This document shows positions 11,912-24,369 of a stretch of 64,000 bases of DNA, piece by piece. A program made the position numbers and the translations under genes. How positions within the stretch are numbered: the first letter of the stretch is position 1; the number at the start of each line of letters is the position of its first letter. The notes under the pieces were generated by a model. The model was not told the DNA's origin. It made no database searches and saw only the letters and a program-made list of their open reading frames with translations. Origin of the DNA: Macrobrachium rosenbergii (Eukaryota; Arthropoda; Malacostraca; Decapoda; Palaemonidae); contig NC_089777.1 of assembly GCF_040412425.1 (NCBI RefSeq), positions 36,470,037-36,534,036 of the forward strand, written 5' to 3'.

Positions 11912-12157
11912 CAGGCAGTCCCCAGGGGTTCCATTCTGATGGCGTGATGTTGATTTTCGGCGCTTTTTGGGCTCTTATCAGTGCCGAAAATTGCCAATTT
12001 TCAGTATGTATCGGCACCAATACCCAGTTATCTGCACTGATGAATGGAAATCGGCAATGTTTGTCTCCGAAAATTGCTGATTTTCTTTGCTAGACAAGCG
12101 CCACGCCGTAAAACCGGATCACCGATAACCGAGCCTACTGATAACTGGGGACTGCCT
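11912..12157. mobile_element. MITE with CAGGCAGTCCCC ends
   Basis: CAGGCAGTCCCCAGGGGTTC after TA at 11912 is answered by ACTGGGGACTGCC then TA at 12157. The 245-bp interior repeats short motifs such as TCGGCGC and AAAATTGCCAATTTTC. No ORF. The same family occurs at 12158-13041, 30932-31147 and 61458-61723. Confidence 0.75.
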
Positions 12158-13041
12158 ATCAGCACCTCTGTTAGGTATGTTTCAGCGCCAATACCCAAAT
12201 TATCAGCGCCAGTAACTGGAAATTGGCAATTTTCAGCGCTGAAAATTGCAGATTTTTGTCGCTAGACAAGCCCCGTAAAACCAGGTCGCCAATAACTGAG
12301 AGAGAGAGAGAAAGAATAAAAAGTGCGCCAAAGTTTCTTTGGCGCAGTTGAGTTTTCTGTAGTGTATAATACTGTATGAAACTTTCAGTCACAGCCCATG
12401 AAACTCTTAGCCACACCCCATGACACTCAGCCACGGTCCGGTGGTGGCCTTAGCCAATGCCCATGAAACTCTTAGCTGCGGCCCATGAAACTCAAGCATG
12501 GTCTGGTGGTGGCCTGTGTTATGGGTACCTATAGCAGTGCCAGAAGTATGGCTATGGCTAACTTTAACCTTAAATGAAATAAAAACTACTGAGGCTAGAA
12601 GGCTGCAATTTGGTATGTTTGATGATTGGAAGGTGGATGATCAACATACCAATTTGCAGTCTTCTATCCTCAGTAGTTTTTAAGATTTGAGGGTGGACAG
12701 AAAAAGTGCAGACAAACAGACAAAGCCGTCACAAGTTTTCTTTTACAGAAAACTAACTAGTACTGTACCCAGTCTAATGTCACCCGGCCCGCTGTTGTGA
12801 CTTTGGAATTTTGGTGCATGACGGAACCAGATTTTTTATGAATATTTTTTGTTAGCATCATAAGACTGCAACTGTGTAGGTCAAGACCGTCGTTAACTGG
12901 GGACTTCCTTTAGGCGCTGATCAGCGGTTTATTGGCACTTATGATGTTGTAAGTGCCATTTATTACCATTACTATTGGGGATTTTCGGTTATCGGCGCTC
13001 AGCTTGGAATGGAACCCCCGCCATTAACCAGGGACTGCCTT
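12158..13041. mobile_element. Second CAGTCCC-family copy, split by another MITE
   Basis: Sequence after 12158 (CAGCGCCAATACCCAAATTA) matches part of the 61458 element. It is interrupted by the MITE at 12351-12754 and resumes about 12785, ending GCCATTAACCAGGGACTGCC at 13041. This adds two layers of insertion to the BACE-like intron. Confidence 0.6.
12351..12754. mobile_element. MITE with AGTTTTCTGT / ACAGAAAACT ends
   Basis: Short inverted ends AGTTTTCTGT (12351) and ACAGAAAACT (12754) enclose a 404-bp unit. It contains an internal imperfect hairpin: GAGGCTAGAAGGCTGCAATT near 12592 against a complement near 12655. A second copy lies at 36604-36910. A GCGCCAAAG hairpin sits just outside the left end. 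No ORF of interest. Confidence 0.75.
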
Positions 13042-13085
13042 ATTGTACTTACTTTATTGGAGCTCAAGAAAGAAGAATTTAATTG

Positions 13086-15075
13086 GTGGCCTACCTAGAT
13101 GATTGGCTAATCTGGAAAGCCACCAGGGAAGAGTGCTGATGAAACCTGAGAGTAGTAGTCAACACACTCCAGTCAAAAACCTTCCCTAATAAATAGGAAC
13201 AAAACCCACGTTACATCCAGCAGATGTATTTTGAGGCCGGGATTTTGTTGGGATATTCTTTGTGCTCTTCCCAACAGCACTCAAACCAGAATAAGGGACC
13301 TGAGATTTCTTGCAAAGCCCAGCCCTTCCAGATGACTGTTGGAATAAAGTCTGGCCCTGTCACAGTTTGCATCTGTGGTAGATCTAATCCTGGGATTGCG
13401 ACTGTAGAGTGTAATCTGAGTCTGGCTCTCACATGCCAGGAAAAGGCTTGAGATTGCTTCATCTGAGATAGGGGTGATACTCTGTCCATGGACCTGGAAA
13501 TGGTCTCTGGCAAACAAGTTGACCCGACTCCGCTGTTCATACAAGTGATAGTACATATGGATACCTCCCTGACAGGTTGGGAACGCCATTGGGAGGATCG
13601 TCAGGCAGCAGGAAAATGGCCACCTATTCTGAGGAAGTGTCGTATCTTCCTGGAGCTGTTGACTGTCTTTCGATCTCAAAAAATTGAAACCTCCGAAGGA
13701 GACCCACATTTTGTCAGTTGTAGACAGTATGGCTGCAATGTCTTACATCAAGAGGTTGGATCCACATTTGAGACTCTCAAGTCAGTAATTGCCAATATGC
13801 TTACACATCCAGAAGTGGACCTGTTTGCCACATGCGAGAACAATCAACTTCCAGCATGTATATCTCAGAATCTGATCATTCAGGCAATAGTAAGAGATAC
13901 ATTCCTAGAAGACTGAAATGAATGCAGGACAGTATACCTTTTTCCTCAATTGTTGTAGATTTTAAGGGCTTTGAACATTCTACAAGCTTATCTACTAGTT
14001 TTCAGTGGAACCGCTTACCGAATGGCCTAGAATTAGCCAAATATTCACTGGTTCTTTTTTTCTTCAACAATGGGTAAGAGAATAGATCCCACTACCACCT
14101 GCTGTTTTATCCCAGACAGAAGGAGGGGAAGTTGTCTATGCGTCCGTTTTTCTAAACTGTGACCCTCATGTGTGGATTTTGAAATCTAGTCTGCTGTGAA
14201 GATTATTTACCCAATATTGCTAGAACTACAGACTTCATTTATCCGACATACTAGTCTGTATTGAAAATGTGGTTTGATTACCTCCACACTGAGAGCCCAA
14301 TTGAAATATGTTGGAACAGTTTAACATTTATTATGTAGTTTTTGAGGTCAAGTGCCTTGCTATTACAGCAGTCATGGCATAGAAGGCAGCACTTTTGGAA
14401 CCCTTGCTCTATGGTTTTGGAATTGATTCTAATATAGAAATTGTTAATTCCCTTCTCCAGTCTTTTGCGCTGCAAAGGCCAGCTCCTGCAAGACTTCCCA
14501 GTACCTGGTCCCCCAATAAGATCATAGACTCCTCTCATCCCCTCAATTCACGGGCCTGAGTACAACTACAACTCTTATGCTCCAAACGGCGGTCTTCTTA
14601 CCCACTTTGGCATCAGGAACTCAAATTAGCAAACTGGGATCTCTTAAACAGGGACAGTGTTTCATCACTCATACACCAAGTTATCATTTACTGTTATCTC
14701 CTGGCCTATCATTTCAGGCCAAGAATGAGGACCTTTTCAAGGGAAAATCCCCTTTTCTGGTAAGGGAACTCAGTATTTCAGATAAAACATTTTGTCCAGT
14801 TGAAGCACTCAGGGTTTACCCAGATGTCACAGTAAACAACCCAGATGGTTCTATTTTTCCTACACTCTAGCACAAACAAACAAACCACATGGGCTGAGAA
14901 TTATTTTATTGTCCCTCATTAGAAAGGCAGACCCTTACTCCTTCCCTAAGCCGCATGACATTGAAAGATAAGTACATCCTTAACTTCGAAAATGTTTCTT
15001 TTGAAGAAATCTCTGAGTTTACGGAGTGGTTATTAGAGGCAGTATTCCTGGAATGGGCAAGGCGCAGAAACTTGC
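13086..15075 (+). pseudogene. Decayed DIRS element: RT, RNase H and tyrosine recombinase remnants
   Basis: Three separate remnants run in DIRS order on +. RT box VAYLDDWLIWKATREEC at 13086. RNase H: HMDTSLTGWERHWEDRQ near 13548 and HPEVDLFATCENNQLPAC near 13806. Tyrosine recombinase: FLPTLASGTQISKLGSLKQG near 14592 (the Arg of the R...HxxR..Y set has become Gln in TQISKL), LLLSPGLSFQAKNEDLFKG near 14691, and PHDIER then NVSFEEISEFTEW near 14950-15035, where HDIR carries a one-residue insertion. Frames shift repeatedly. DIRS elements replicate by RT and integrate circular DNA by the recombinase. This copy is old and non-functional, and lies in sense orientation in the BACE-like intron. Confidence 0.75.
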
Positions 15076-15099
15076 CCAGTCATCTTGCAGGCAGACCCG

Positions 15100-15465
15100 A
15101 CATAATTAGGTACATCGCCGTAAAACCACAAGGGATAATACATAAATAGGTTCATGTGCTTCCTGTTCTTTATTGCCAAACTCTAAAGGGTATCTGGAAC
15201 AAAGAAAATGGTTGATAACCTGTTACTTTACCGTGGATCAAAAAATTCCTGAAACACTTTTGCCATGAGAGTGGTGAAGATGCGATAATCCTGCAGAGAG
15301 ACCTAACATTATTAGATAAGTCACCATAGAACCACAAAGAATAATGCATATTTAGGCACTTGTGTTCTTTCCTGTTCTTTATTGCCAAACCCTAATGGGT
15401 ATCTGGAATAAAGAAAATGTTAACCTGTAACTGTACTTTGGACGAAAAATTCACATTGGTTGTTG
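15100..15465. repeat. Direct duplication, about 204-bp period
   Basis: AACCACAAGGGATAATACAT (15125) matches AACCACAAAGAATAATGCAT (about 15330). Both copies continue through TTCCTGTTCTTTATTGCCAA and a GGGTATCTGGAA...AAAGAAAATG block. It lies just past the DIRS recombinase remnant and may be part of that element's 3' region. Confidence 0.75.
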
Positions 15466-16472
15466 GGATTTATGTATGAGGAGCTAAGCCATTTTGTCAC
15501 TTGAGGATGAACAGCGGTTACACTGTCAAAAAACAGGTTTTGCCATCTGAAAACCTATTTTTGGTAGCTGCTGTGAGTCTTCAAACCAGCCCACTTTCCC
15601 TGTCTAGGCAAAATACAACTTATTTTTGAAAATTTGATATTTTGCTGAGCATGTTCAGTAGAACTGTTCTCTATGGACTTTTTGCTTGTGGCTATGGTAA
15701 AGGTTATTTTATGGTGAATGGGAGTTAGGAAACAACTGCAGGTTATCCTGAATTTGTCATTTTTATACTATCCCATTACAGTAATCATAATTTTCTGTAC
15801 CCTCTCCCCTTCCCCCTTTTCTGGAGATGGAGGATAGCACAGAAGAATAAGGATGTGTGCCTCATGAGTCGATGAGTGTGACTGGGACAGGGGCATTGGG
15901 GAGCTTTCTGTTTTTCATAATTTTTGTATCTGGGTTTGTTTGCATGGATTAAGGCTATTTATGTTTAATGCCTTTAAATAGAAAAAATTCTATTTTATAA
16001 AACAAAAGTATTTTAAAAAGGACTTGGTTCCAAAGATGACATACTGAAATGCTGAATTGGAGTAAACTAAGAGCTAGGGTTTATGGTAGGCCATTAGGCC
16101 CCCCCTTTAAAACTGTATATAGAATGGGATAAAGACCTGCAAGATATTATAAGAATTGGGGGAAAAGGCAGGCAGTATTTGCCTCCATGTGTTCCAGCTA
16201 CCTCTGTGGGGAATGTCTGTAGTGATAGATTTTGGAAATCAAGACTAAGAGTTCCAAACCTCTTTTAATACCCTTTTTTTTTTTCAACTAGCAGCTCAAT
16301 ATGTTCCTCACCCAGGCCAATGTAAGTGGCATTACTATACCCAAAGTAATGGGTGTGTGTTTGTGAAACATAAAATTGATTTGGAAATTACTAAAGTACA
16401 GTAGTGTATTGTATTACAATTATGTGTAGAAGGTGATTGACTGTGGAGCTACTCATCTTCTTTGAAAGTAGC

Positions 16473-16508
16473 CCTTAAATTGATGTAAATATTTACATCA
16501 ATTTAAGG
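16473..16508. repeat. Perfect 36-bp palindrome flanked by 8-bp direct repeats
   Basis: CCTTAAATTGATGTAAAT is followed at once by its exact reverse complement. On both sides stands GAAAGTAG (about 16463-16470 and 16509-16516). The arrangement looks like a tiny insertion with an 8-bp target duplication, located 274 bp upstream of the terminal BACE-like exon. Confidence 0.85.
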
Positions 16509-16781
16509 AAAGTAGTTTTGCAATGATCTTGGTATTATATGGTCTTGGCATACAATGATCAGCAGTGGTTGATGGAGTCATTGTATTAGTAATGTATTAC
16601 TGTATAATGTAATAATTGCGTTGCTTTTCAGGAAGAAACCAGTCAGATCTCTGTAAATCAAATCACATTACATTACCGTTTGAAGTTGTAGGCTTGGTCA
16701 AATTTATTTCTTTTGATAAGGTCAACTTAAGCATGTTGGTGCTGTGTTAAGTGTGATTTTTAATTTTTGTTCTACCAACAG

Positions 16782-16975
16782 ATTGGTCATCTTGTGTCTA
16801 TATGCCAAATATTGTCGATGGATTGACTATTGCATCTTATGTAATGGGAGGCCTTCTCTTGTTACTATCACTTCCTCTGATATTTGCATCTCTGCGTTGG
16901 ACATGGCAATCTGTTCTTAGACCTCAGCTGTACCCTGAGGTCCCTTTCTTAACATTAGATGAGCCAAATACATGA
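16782..16975 (+). CDS. BACE: BACE-like aspartyl protease, terminal exon with transmembrane segment
   Basis: The acceptor CTACCAACAG ends at 16781. With the base carried over from 3637 the first codon is Asp, and the frame reads DWSSCVYMPNIVDGLT, then a hydrophobic stretch IASYVMGGLLLLLSLPLIFA, then a short basic/aromatic cytoplasmic tail SLRWTWQSVLRPQLYPEVPF and LTLDEPNT, stop TGA at 16973-16975. The Cys in SSCVY corresponds to the last disulphide Cys of beta-secretases, just before the membrane. The ASYVM start of the membrane helix is also family-like. The tail carries no clear di-leucine sorting signal of the vertebrate DDISLLK kind. Together with 3521-3637 this closes the gene. Function in this organism (which substrate is shed) is unknown. 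Confidence 0.8.
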
Positions 16976-18902
16976 TAACTTTAATTTTTTATTTTTTAAA
17001 AAATATTTATTCTTTATATCTGATATTTGTATGGGCGTTTAGAACTTGTTTCACAAAATGTGGAATAGGATATAAAGCTACTAACTCTGATGGCAATGCT
17101 CATGTTACGGGAGCTTCAACCAGTAGCAGATTATTTTTAACTTGACATAGCATAAAAACTACACGGGTGTTTGGAGGAAGCTGTTGTTATAATTACTGCT
17201 CCTATTAATATGAATTGTGTTACAGGTAGTAAGAAATGAAATAGAAAACAATTTTAGCTCAGCTATTGCTTAGATTGTGTAAAATACCTCCCTTTTATTA
17301 TTGTTCTTTTTTATTTTTTTTCATAAAGTTTTAATCAAGTTGATTGGAGTATCTAATGATGACATATGTCTATGCACAAGAAAGTTTGATCCTCACCTCA
17401 GATTCTTGTCATTGATATTTGCCATCTTTGTTGAGTAGTGTTAATGCCTAGGCTAAGGGTGACTTCAGAAAGGTAATTTGAATATTTTTGTGTTTATAGA
17501 AGTTAAGTTTAATGAAAGGGAGCGTGGTAGTATATTTATGTGGAGTGTGATATGTAATGAATATAAAAGGGTAACAGAAATTAACAGCTTTTTGCTGACA
17601 GATGTGTGAGGAACTTGGACTTCATTGTGCAAGAGTAACAGTTTAAAAATGAATAATGGTGACTGCAGATGTTGAAGCATAACAAAATTAAGGGTTACTA
17701 GTCAGAGAGAGGTAAGTTTGCTTGGCAGTTAAGTTGTAGTAGAGCATTTTTTGTGACTGTAAGAATAGAAATGTTACACATGCTACTGTGTTCATAGGAT
17801 TTGTGTATCAGGAAACTTGAAAATTTTTAGTGAAAGGCAAAAGTTTTAATGATTGAGGATTAATCATTCAATATGTGCCATAGGAGAATGTATTGAACCA
17901 TTGTAAAGAATAAAATTGTGCAGAAAGATAAATTATGGGTAATAGATGTATCAGTGAAGATGGTATATGTATCAGTAATAATCTTAAAATGGACCACTTA
18001 ATGGTTTGTATGTTATGTTTGGTGCATATGCAGTTTAAGTGATAAGGGTTAATGTAATTTTGTAGTCAGTATATTATAAGGCTAAAACCAGTGTCTTATG
18101 ATTGTGTTAAGAGGTTGACAAAAGATTGCATAGTTTGGTTTTAGAAGTGGCTGGTACAAAAAACAGAAGAAATGGTTTTTCAGATGTAAATCAGTATAGG
18201 GAACAGGATTGAATTTATTCACAGTAAAAAGATGGACTACTGTATATATTAAATTGAGTTCCCCTGTAAAGAAGGCAAGATCTTAGTGGTTAATGGGCTA
18301 AATTGCTTGATTTTTAGAAAACTGGTAAAAAAAGGAATTAAATTCAGGAATTTGCAAAAGTTGGCTTTAATATTTTTTATATAAATTTTATTCTATGGTG
18401 AACTGATTAAGGGTTGGATTCATTGGTTGCTTGAATTTAAGAAAGATCATTTGTCACTTTTCATAGTGAGTTCCTTCTAAGTATTTACTGGGGTAGAAAA
18501 ATAAGTCAGAATAGGGTGATGGGAAATGGGTCAGTGCATTTTGTGATATGAAAAGTTTGATACAAAGGTAAAATTTTGTGATGTTAAAAGAGAAATGCCT
18601 TATTATTATAATGATATAGTCTGATTGTTATAGCTTTATGTTAATTTTGCAAGTTGTGGCTGCATAAATTTACAAACTTCCTAGTATATTTAATTCCAGT
18701 AGAATAGATATTCAAATGAAATCTTGAAAGTGTATTTTTTGAAAAGGGACACTGAATACTCATTGCAGTAAGTTTTTTTTTTTTCTTCCTGAAGCTGGAA
18801 GATGAATCCTCATATCTGTTTGTCATACTGTACCGAACATTTTTACTTCACTAGATTTCCCGAATGTAAAGTCTACATATGAAAGACTAGTTCTTGAGTA
18901 GA
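16976..18902. other. Probable 3' UTR of the BACE-like gene, then anonymous sequence
   Basis: AT-rich, T-rich sequence follows the stop codon at once, as in a 3' UTR. The best polyadenylation signal I see is AATAAA at 17909. Open frames in the region (17465-17680 and 18641-18826, minus) are short and featureless. Confidence 0.45.
17909..17914 (+). terminator. Candidate polyadenylation signal of the BACE-like gene
   Basis: AATAAA lies 934 bp past the stop codon. It is the first canonical hexamer noticed on + in this stretch; variants closer to the stop could be used instead. Confidence 0.3.
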
Positions 18903-18954
18903 ATGGCTTTTAACTATCAGTCCTTTGGTGATCAAAAATCGACAGTTGTATCAG
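18903..18954 (+). CDS. Candidate first coding exon of an unidentified gene
   Basis: ATG at 18903 opens MAFNYQSFGDQKSTVVS and runs straight into a strong donor (TCAG|GTAAGA) at 18955, leaving phase 1. Stops stand upstream in frame (TGAGTAGA just before the ATG). The peptide is polar and of ordinary composition, as at the start of a cytoplasmic protein. I do not recognise the family and found no convincing second exon nearby. A chance ATG-to-GTAAGA run of 52 bp is possible. Confidence 0.35.
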
Positions 18955-20056
18955 GTAAGATAGCTTTTAGTGTGTATTTTTAAATTTTCCATTGAAGGTG
19001 CTTTTTTAGGTATGGGATATGTGTAGAAATTTCATTTCACCATAATCCTCAACAGTAGACTGAATTGACAATTGCTTCAAATGGGTATGCCCCCTAGATG
19101 ATACCAACCATGAGTAGTTGTTTCCTGATAAGTACAGTAAAGTTACTTGTTAAGCTGTGTGAAGTTTTTTTTTAGCAAAAAGCGTTCACATTTTAAAACA
19201 TTTTTCCAAATACAATGTTTTTACATAGAACAAGTTTATTTTACAACCCCATTAATCATATTAGCCTTTATTCTATGTGAAATAAACCTAGCCACACTGA
19301 TATGAAGAGTTGAAAGAAGAATGTACCTCTGCACATGCCTAACTCAGTCCACTGTGCCAAGCAGTGCATTTCATTCTTCTGTGCCATCCCACATCTGGAA
19401 GAGTTGGGGAAGAGAGGAAGACACTGAAGATTATGATTATTGGTTTGGTATAAAAACTTGTTTTATGTATATACATTGTTACATAAAACCCATTAATCAA
19501 GATGAGCTGAATTCCTGCGTACAGGGTAAGATGAAGCAGCAGAGCAGCTGAAGATGGAAAGTGATGTTCAAGAAGTCTTTATCATAGTCCAGTGGACATT
19601 TGAACCAGTGATGAATTTAGAAATCTAGGTAAGCAATGGATGCAATGGACGACATAACTCCAGATAGTACATATGCCAAACATGTGAACCATAAAGGGAG
19701 GTACTACAACAAACATCTCCACAGGCACCAAAGGGACGAGGGAGGAGGTCTTGAAGAGTAAATGTTTGAATGACTAGAATCCCTTTCCTATAGCACACAA
19801 CTTACTAATGATCAGATTTAGTGAGAAACATCTGCAGGCAGTCAGACCTCAAGGGTGTTGATCCAGAGTTGTGCAAGTGCCTCCTGAGAAATTAACTATA
19901 TGCAAGTAGGAATCTGTTGAAGCTGACTATAGGTTCAGAGAGTCCAGTTCAGTAACTCGGGAGAAGAGATGGAAGAGAGAGAGAGAGGAAGGACCAGAAA
20001 GATACAAACTTCAGGGGGCATAACTCAAGAGCTCACATAGGACAGTAAAAACTTAA

Positions 20057-20764
20057 AGGGAAGAGTAGAGCATGACAGCAAAGGCCAGGGAATCCAGAAT
20101 GAGCCCATACTTGAAGGGGATTACCAGCCACAAGCTCCAGGTACAACAAAAGTCCCGCTTATGATAGTGACAGTTTGGATGAGAGGCTTTGTTGGAAATG
20201 GCGTGGACAGCCCACTGAACTACTTAGAAAGGGGCAAGAGCGGACTGGAATATATCCTTGAGGAGTAAAAAACTGGAAAAGATTGTGTCCAACAGGAGCC
20301 TAAATAATGAGCAAGGGAGGGTAGGGCAAAGACTCATTAAAAGAGAAGAGTTAGAGCAGACTGCATACTCTCTCGTTATGAAAACTATGAATAAGAACAT
20401 TTACCTTATACCAAACACTGAATCACTTCAAGTGAATATGTAAAGAGGGGAGGGAGAGGCCCTACATCCAAGCAACATCCACTGCCATGACCTCCCAAGA
20501 GCTGCCCTTCTTAAGGCTAAGCCTGATATTAGGTACTTCAGAAGGGGCAGAGCCTGATAGAAGGTTGTAAGACTGATGTTAAAGGCTATTCCAGAGGACT
20601 CCTCCATGCCAGAAGAAAAACTTCAAGAGAAGAGCAGAGCATGACAGCAAAGGTCAGGGAATCCAAAAATGAGCCCTTACTTGAAGGGAATTATCAGCCA
20701 CAAGCTCCAGGTAAGACAAAAGTCCCCCTCATGAATAGTGACAGTTTATGGGAGGCTTTGTTGG
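20057..20764. repeat. Direct repeat, about 140 bp, copies 570 bp apart
   Basis: GAGCATGACAGCAAAGGCCA (near 20067) recurs as GAGCATGACAGCAAAGGTCA (near 20637). Alignment continues through TTATCAGCCACAAGCTCCAG to GAGGCTTTGTTGG. The arms point the same way. They are probably parts of one unknown repetitive element. Confidence 0.8.
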
Positions 20765-23535
20765 TGCAAGAAGGGGCAAGAGTCACCTGGAACTTACTTA
20801 CCTGTCTGCAGTGTCGAAACAGGAGAGGTGTGAAGATGCCTAGACTGCCTTCAGACTGGAGGATGGCAACAGTAGCTTTATAGAGAGCAGAAGTGAGACT
20901 AAAAGTAAGTGACATGGCAAACAGGCCCAGCCAGGGCATCCCTAATCATGTCACATCTTTGTTGACACTTAAGAGAAGGAACCACTGGGAAGGAAGAATT
21001 GATGACAGGATGGCAGAGAAGGACAATTAGATCATGTAAAGGACTCGAGGAGACACTTTTGGGTAACACAAGACACAACAAACTGGGGAATAGAGGGGCT
21101 CAAGTTGCAAGACTTTAGAGGAACTGAACCTGCAAGGGATGCAGGAGACATCAAGAATACTGTGGCATCTGACCAAGCAGAGAGCAGAAGGATCCCCAGG
21201 GCCTGCCATGATTCTGAAGCAGAGGTATGAGGACTCATTCATAGTGTTCCCATATCTTTCAGTTCAGGGATTGATGAGATGAGAAGAGAAGGCACTACCA
21301 CCTGTGCAAAGAGTTCAGTACAAAAAGGAAGGAGAATCAGTGGGAGAGACCAAAACCACACTTTCTGCAGCAACAGGAAGATGGGACGGCAAGGGAAACA
21401 TGCTAGCAAAGGGACAAGACTCTGGAAGGTAGAATCCCCACACAGAACCTTCTTCCCAAGGGAGGGGAGAATCAACAAGATGCAGAAACCCCCTTAGATA
21501 AGACTACTGTGGAGATAGACAAGGCTGCTACATTACTGAAGAGGGTTAGTCTGGAAGCACCAGCCATCAAGCATGATACTGCACTTGTTAATCCTTATTT
21601 GGGCACTACCAAGAGTACCCTGAAAGAACAGCAGGCCCTTCTCTCTTACTAAAAGGAAAATGCAGAAGCATGATTAAGATCACATTCTTGCTCAGTGGTT
21701 AGTACAAATTGGGAAGCGCAACTGTAACACAGAAAAAATCAGTGTATATATTCTAAGGAATGCAACAGAACAGAGATATTTATAAAGACAGAAATGGAGG
21801 GTAAGGTAACCACTAGTACAAACAGAACAAAACTAAAATTTACTGTTAATGCATGAAAAAGTATAAAAGTTAATAAGTGAAAAAATTTATCTAAAAATCC
21901 AAGTTTAAAATTCAATATGCATAAATAATGATAACATTTTTCACCAAATGTTAGCACTGGGGAGGGGAGTGCTGTAATACCATGATAGAAATTCTAGTCC
22001 AAAAAATTTAAACATTAAAGTAGTTATGAATACAGAAATTGAGTGCAAGGTACTGTTGCCAGTGACAAAGCTAAAACAAAATTCACCTTAGTACTTAAAA
22101 ATGAGTAATTCTTTGTCCATATGCATAAAAACAATATTCTATGAAACTTCATGCTTAGAGTTCAGTGTCAGAAACTGACATAGAATGTTCAGTGGGAAGT
22201 AATGAATATCTTTAATAATGGCTAAGTAAGGATATAAAATTAATAAAAAAGAAAGGAATTTATGAAGACCAAAGTGAAAAATTAGTTCTCACTTATTGAC
22301 GTGGCAGCCACAAGAATACAAAGACTCGAAGCAAAAGGTATGAAGAGCAAAAATTCCCAGAACCCTATTGACATTGGAACTACCTCAGCACATGTGAACT
22401 TTTAAAAGCACACAAGAATTCTGGGTAGATCCTGGGAAGCAGAGGACATTTCCAACACCACTGGAGCTTTGAAGAATGAGGCACATTGCTTGGTAGACAG
22501 GGGACAGTGGGCTTGGAATGCATTGTAGGACTTTTCTTCTTTTGGCTCTGCATTTGGTGTGGCTGGGTCCATTTCACGTGGAATAAAGAAAAATTATGAT
22601 TAATGGGTTTTGTATAACAGACTATTATTATATTAGTGTACCAATGCTGTAGAAATGTGACAGTAATAATCTTGACTGCAAAATGTCTGGCATAATTAGT
22701 ATTGAAGTATATAAATTTGGAAGGCCAATTTATTGTGGTAGTGCATGGTGCAAAAAAATTTAATATTTCTTTAGTTTTTATAAACTATTATTATAACAAA
22801 GTAGTTAAGTTTTTGTTTTTTACTAATATCAAGTCCTCATTTTGTCTTGTAATATTTTTGTTTTGCTTTTTAAACATACTGCAATCAGATATAACCATTC
22901 ACTTGCATTAAAACTAGCTTTATACAGACTGATCAAAGAAATACATTGTAAGCTAGTGATCAATGGAAAAAGCTACAAATTTTTGCTTCTTTTTCGTACA
23001 TTTTGATATGCAATAACTGGTAAAAAAGCATTAAATTCAATTTCATTGGAAAGTAAGCATATTTTAGCTTTCTCAGTTTGAAAATGCATATATTTTTAAT
23101 GCTTTATTTTTGGCGGTATTTTTTTACAGCTCAGTATAGAAATTTTCATATTTGGTTAACTACAAAACATTTACCTTTTATTTTTGTATTTTGCTTTTAT
23201 GAACATATGGCAATAAGTTACATCAGTGGCGCTCAACTTAATGGACAGTTCAAGTCTGGCCTCCTGATAAGTATCGAAACCCGTTAAGTAACGAATATTT
23301 ACACAGTGTACAGCAATTTCATATACTATAAAGTAATTAATAGCCTATCCAAACTAGTATAGAATTTTATCATTGTCTTTTTGAAATTTTAATTTATCAT
23401 TCAGTTTCAGAGATATATCTACAAAATGAATTGCTTCCAAAAGCTGTACAGCTAATTGCATTAGTTATTCTACCTCCTTATCTTTACAAGATATGTAAAA
23501 TACTAAATACAGGTTTCATACACTATAAAAAAGTC

Positions 23536-23541
<6 letters not shown>

Positions 23542-23604
<63 letters not shown>
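23542..23604. repeat. (GA)n microsatellite, about 31 units
   Basis: Uninterrupted GA dinucleotides, followed by a short (ACTG)n stretch. The open frame through it (Arg-Glu run) is an artefact. Confidence 0.95.
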
Positions 23605-23608
<4 letters not shown>

Positions 23609-24369
23609 ACTGACTTCCAATGCATAGTTTACCTTAACATGACGCATGCATGCACATATAAAATAGACAGGTATAAATGTTGACTAAAAACACATGTGGA
23701 TCACTGCATTACTGTATTAGATATGATACAGTACTGCATTAAGTAAGTGTCAGTGAGAAATATTGTATGAGAGGGAGAACTATAACAAGGGCATGTTGTT
23801 TTGTTGCATGATGCACTTGTATGTATACTGTAGACATGCATACAAACACTGACTAAAAATATATTACATACAGTACAACAGTGCATTAAATGTCAGTATA
23901 AATCCCAAACAGTATTGAATAATTGCATTAATTTAGTGTAATCTTACCGTAAAGGTAACAAAATATAAACAATTCATTACATACATTGCATGTCAATCAA
24001 AGTACCATACCATATTTGATAATGTACAGTAAATTTCATGTAACCTCAAGTTGAAGACAACAATGTGAAGCATAGTGAGGCCTCATTGTGGTTGTGATGA
24101 CCTGAGACATTCTAGTCTGAGTCAGATTTGCCAGATTTTTGGAAGGCAGCAGGGAAATCACTAGATTAAAAGCCACCAAAGTTTTGAACATCTTCATTTT
24201 CATTTAATGTTCATTTTTTAGCTTCTACATTAGCAGCTGCCTTTACTGAATTTAAGCTAGATGCCATTTTTAGAAGTCTTATTAGCTTGTTATTTGCCTT
24301 CTGCTGACAACATTCGGTTGCCTGTCTCTTTTCCCCTTCTCCCATTTACCTTCCAGGCTGTGCAGTGAG

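Larger units (their letters stand above)
18955..24360. other. Anonymous sequence with one 140-bp direct repeat and a (GA)n tract
   Basis: No domain recognised in the open frames here (for example 20694-20939 minus, 21279-21497 plus). Purine-rich composition from 19550 to 21500 resembles the reverse strand of old retroelement coding sequence, but no motif confirms it. A short stretch at 19370 (AFHSSVPSHIWKSW) faintly recalls the RT tail of non-LTR elements. Confidence 0.4.
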
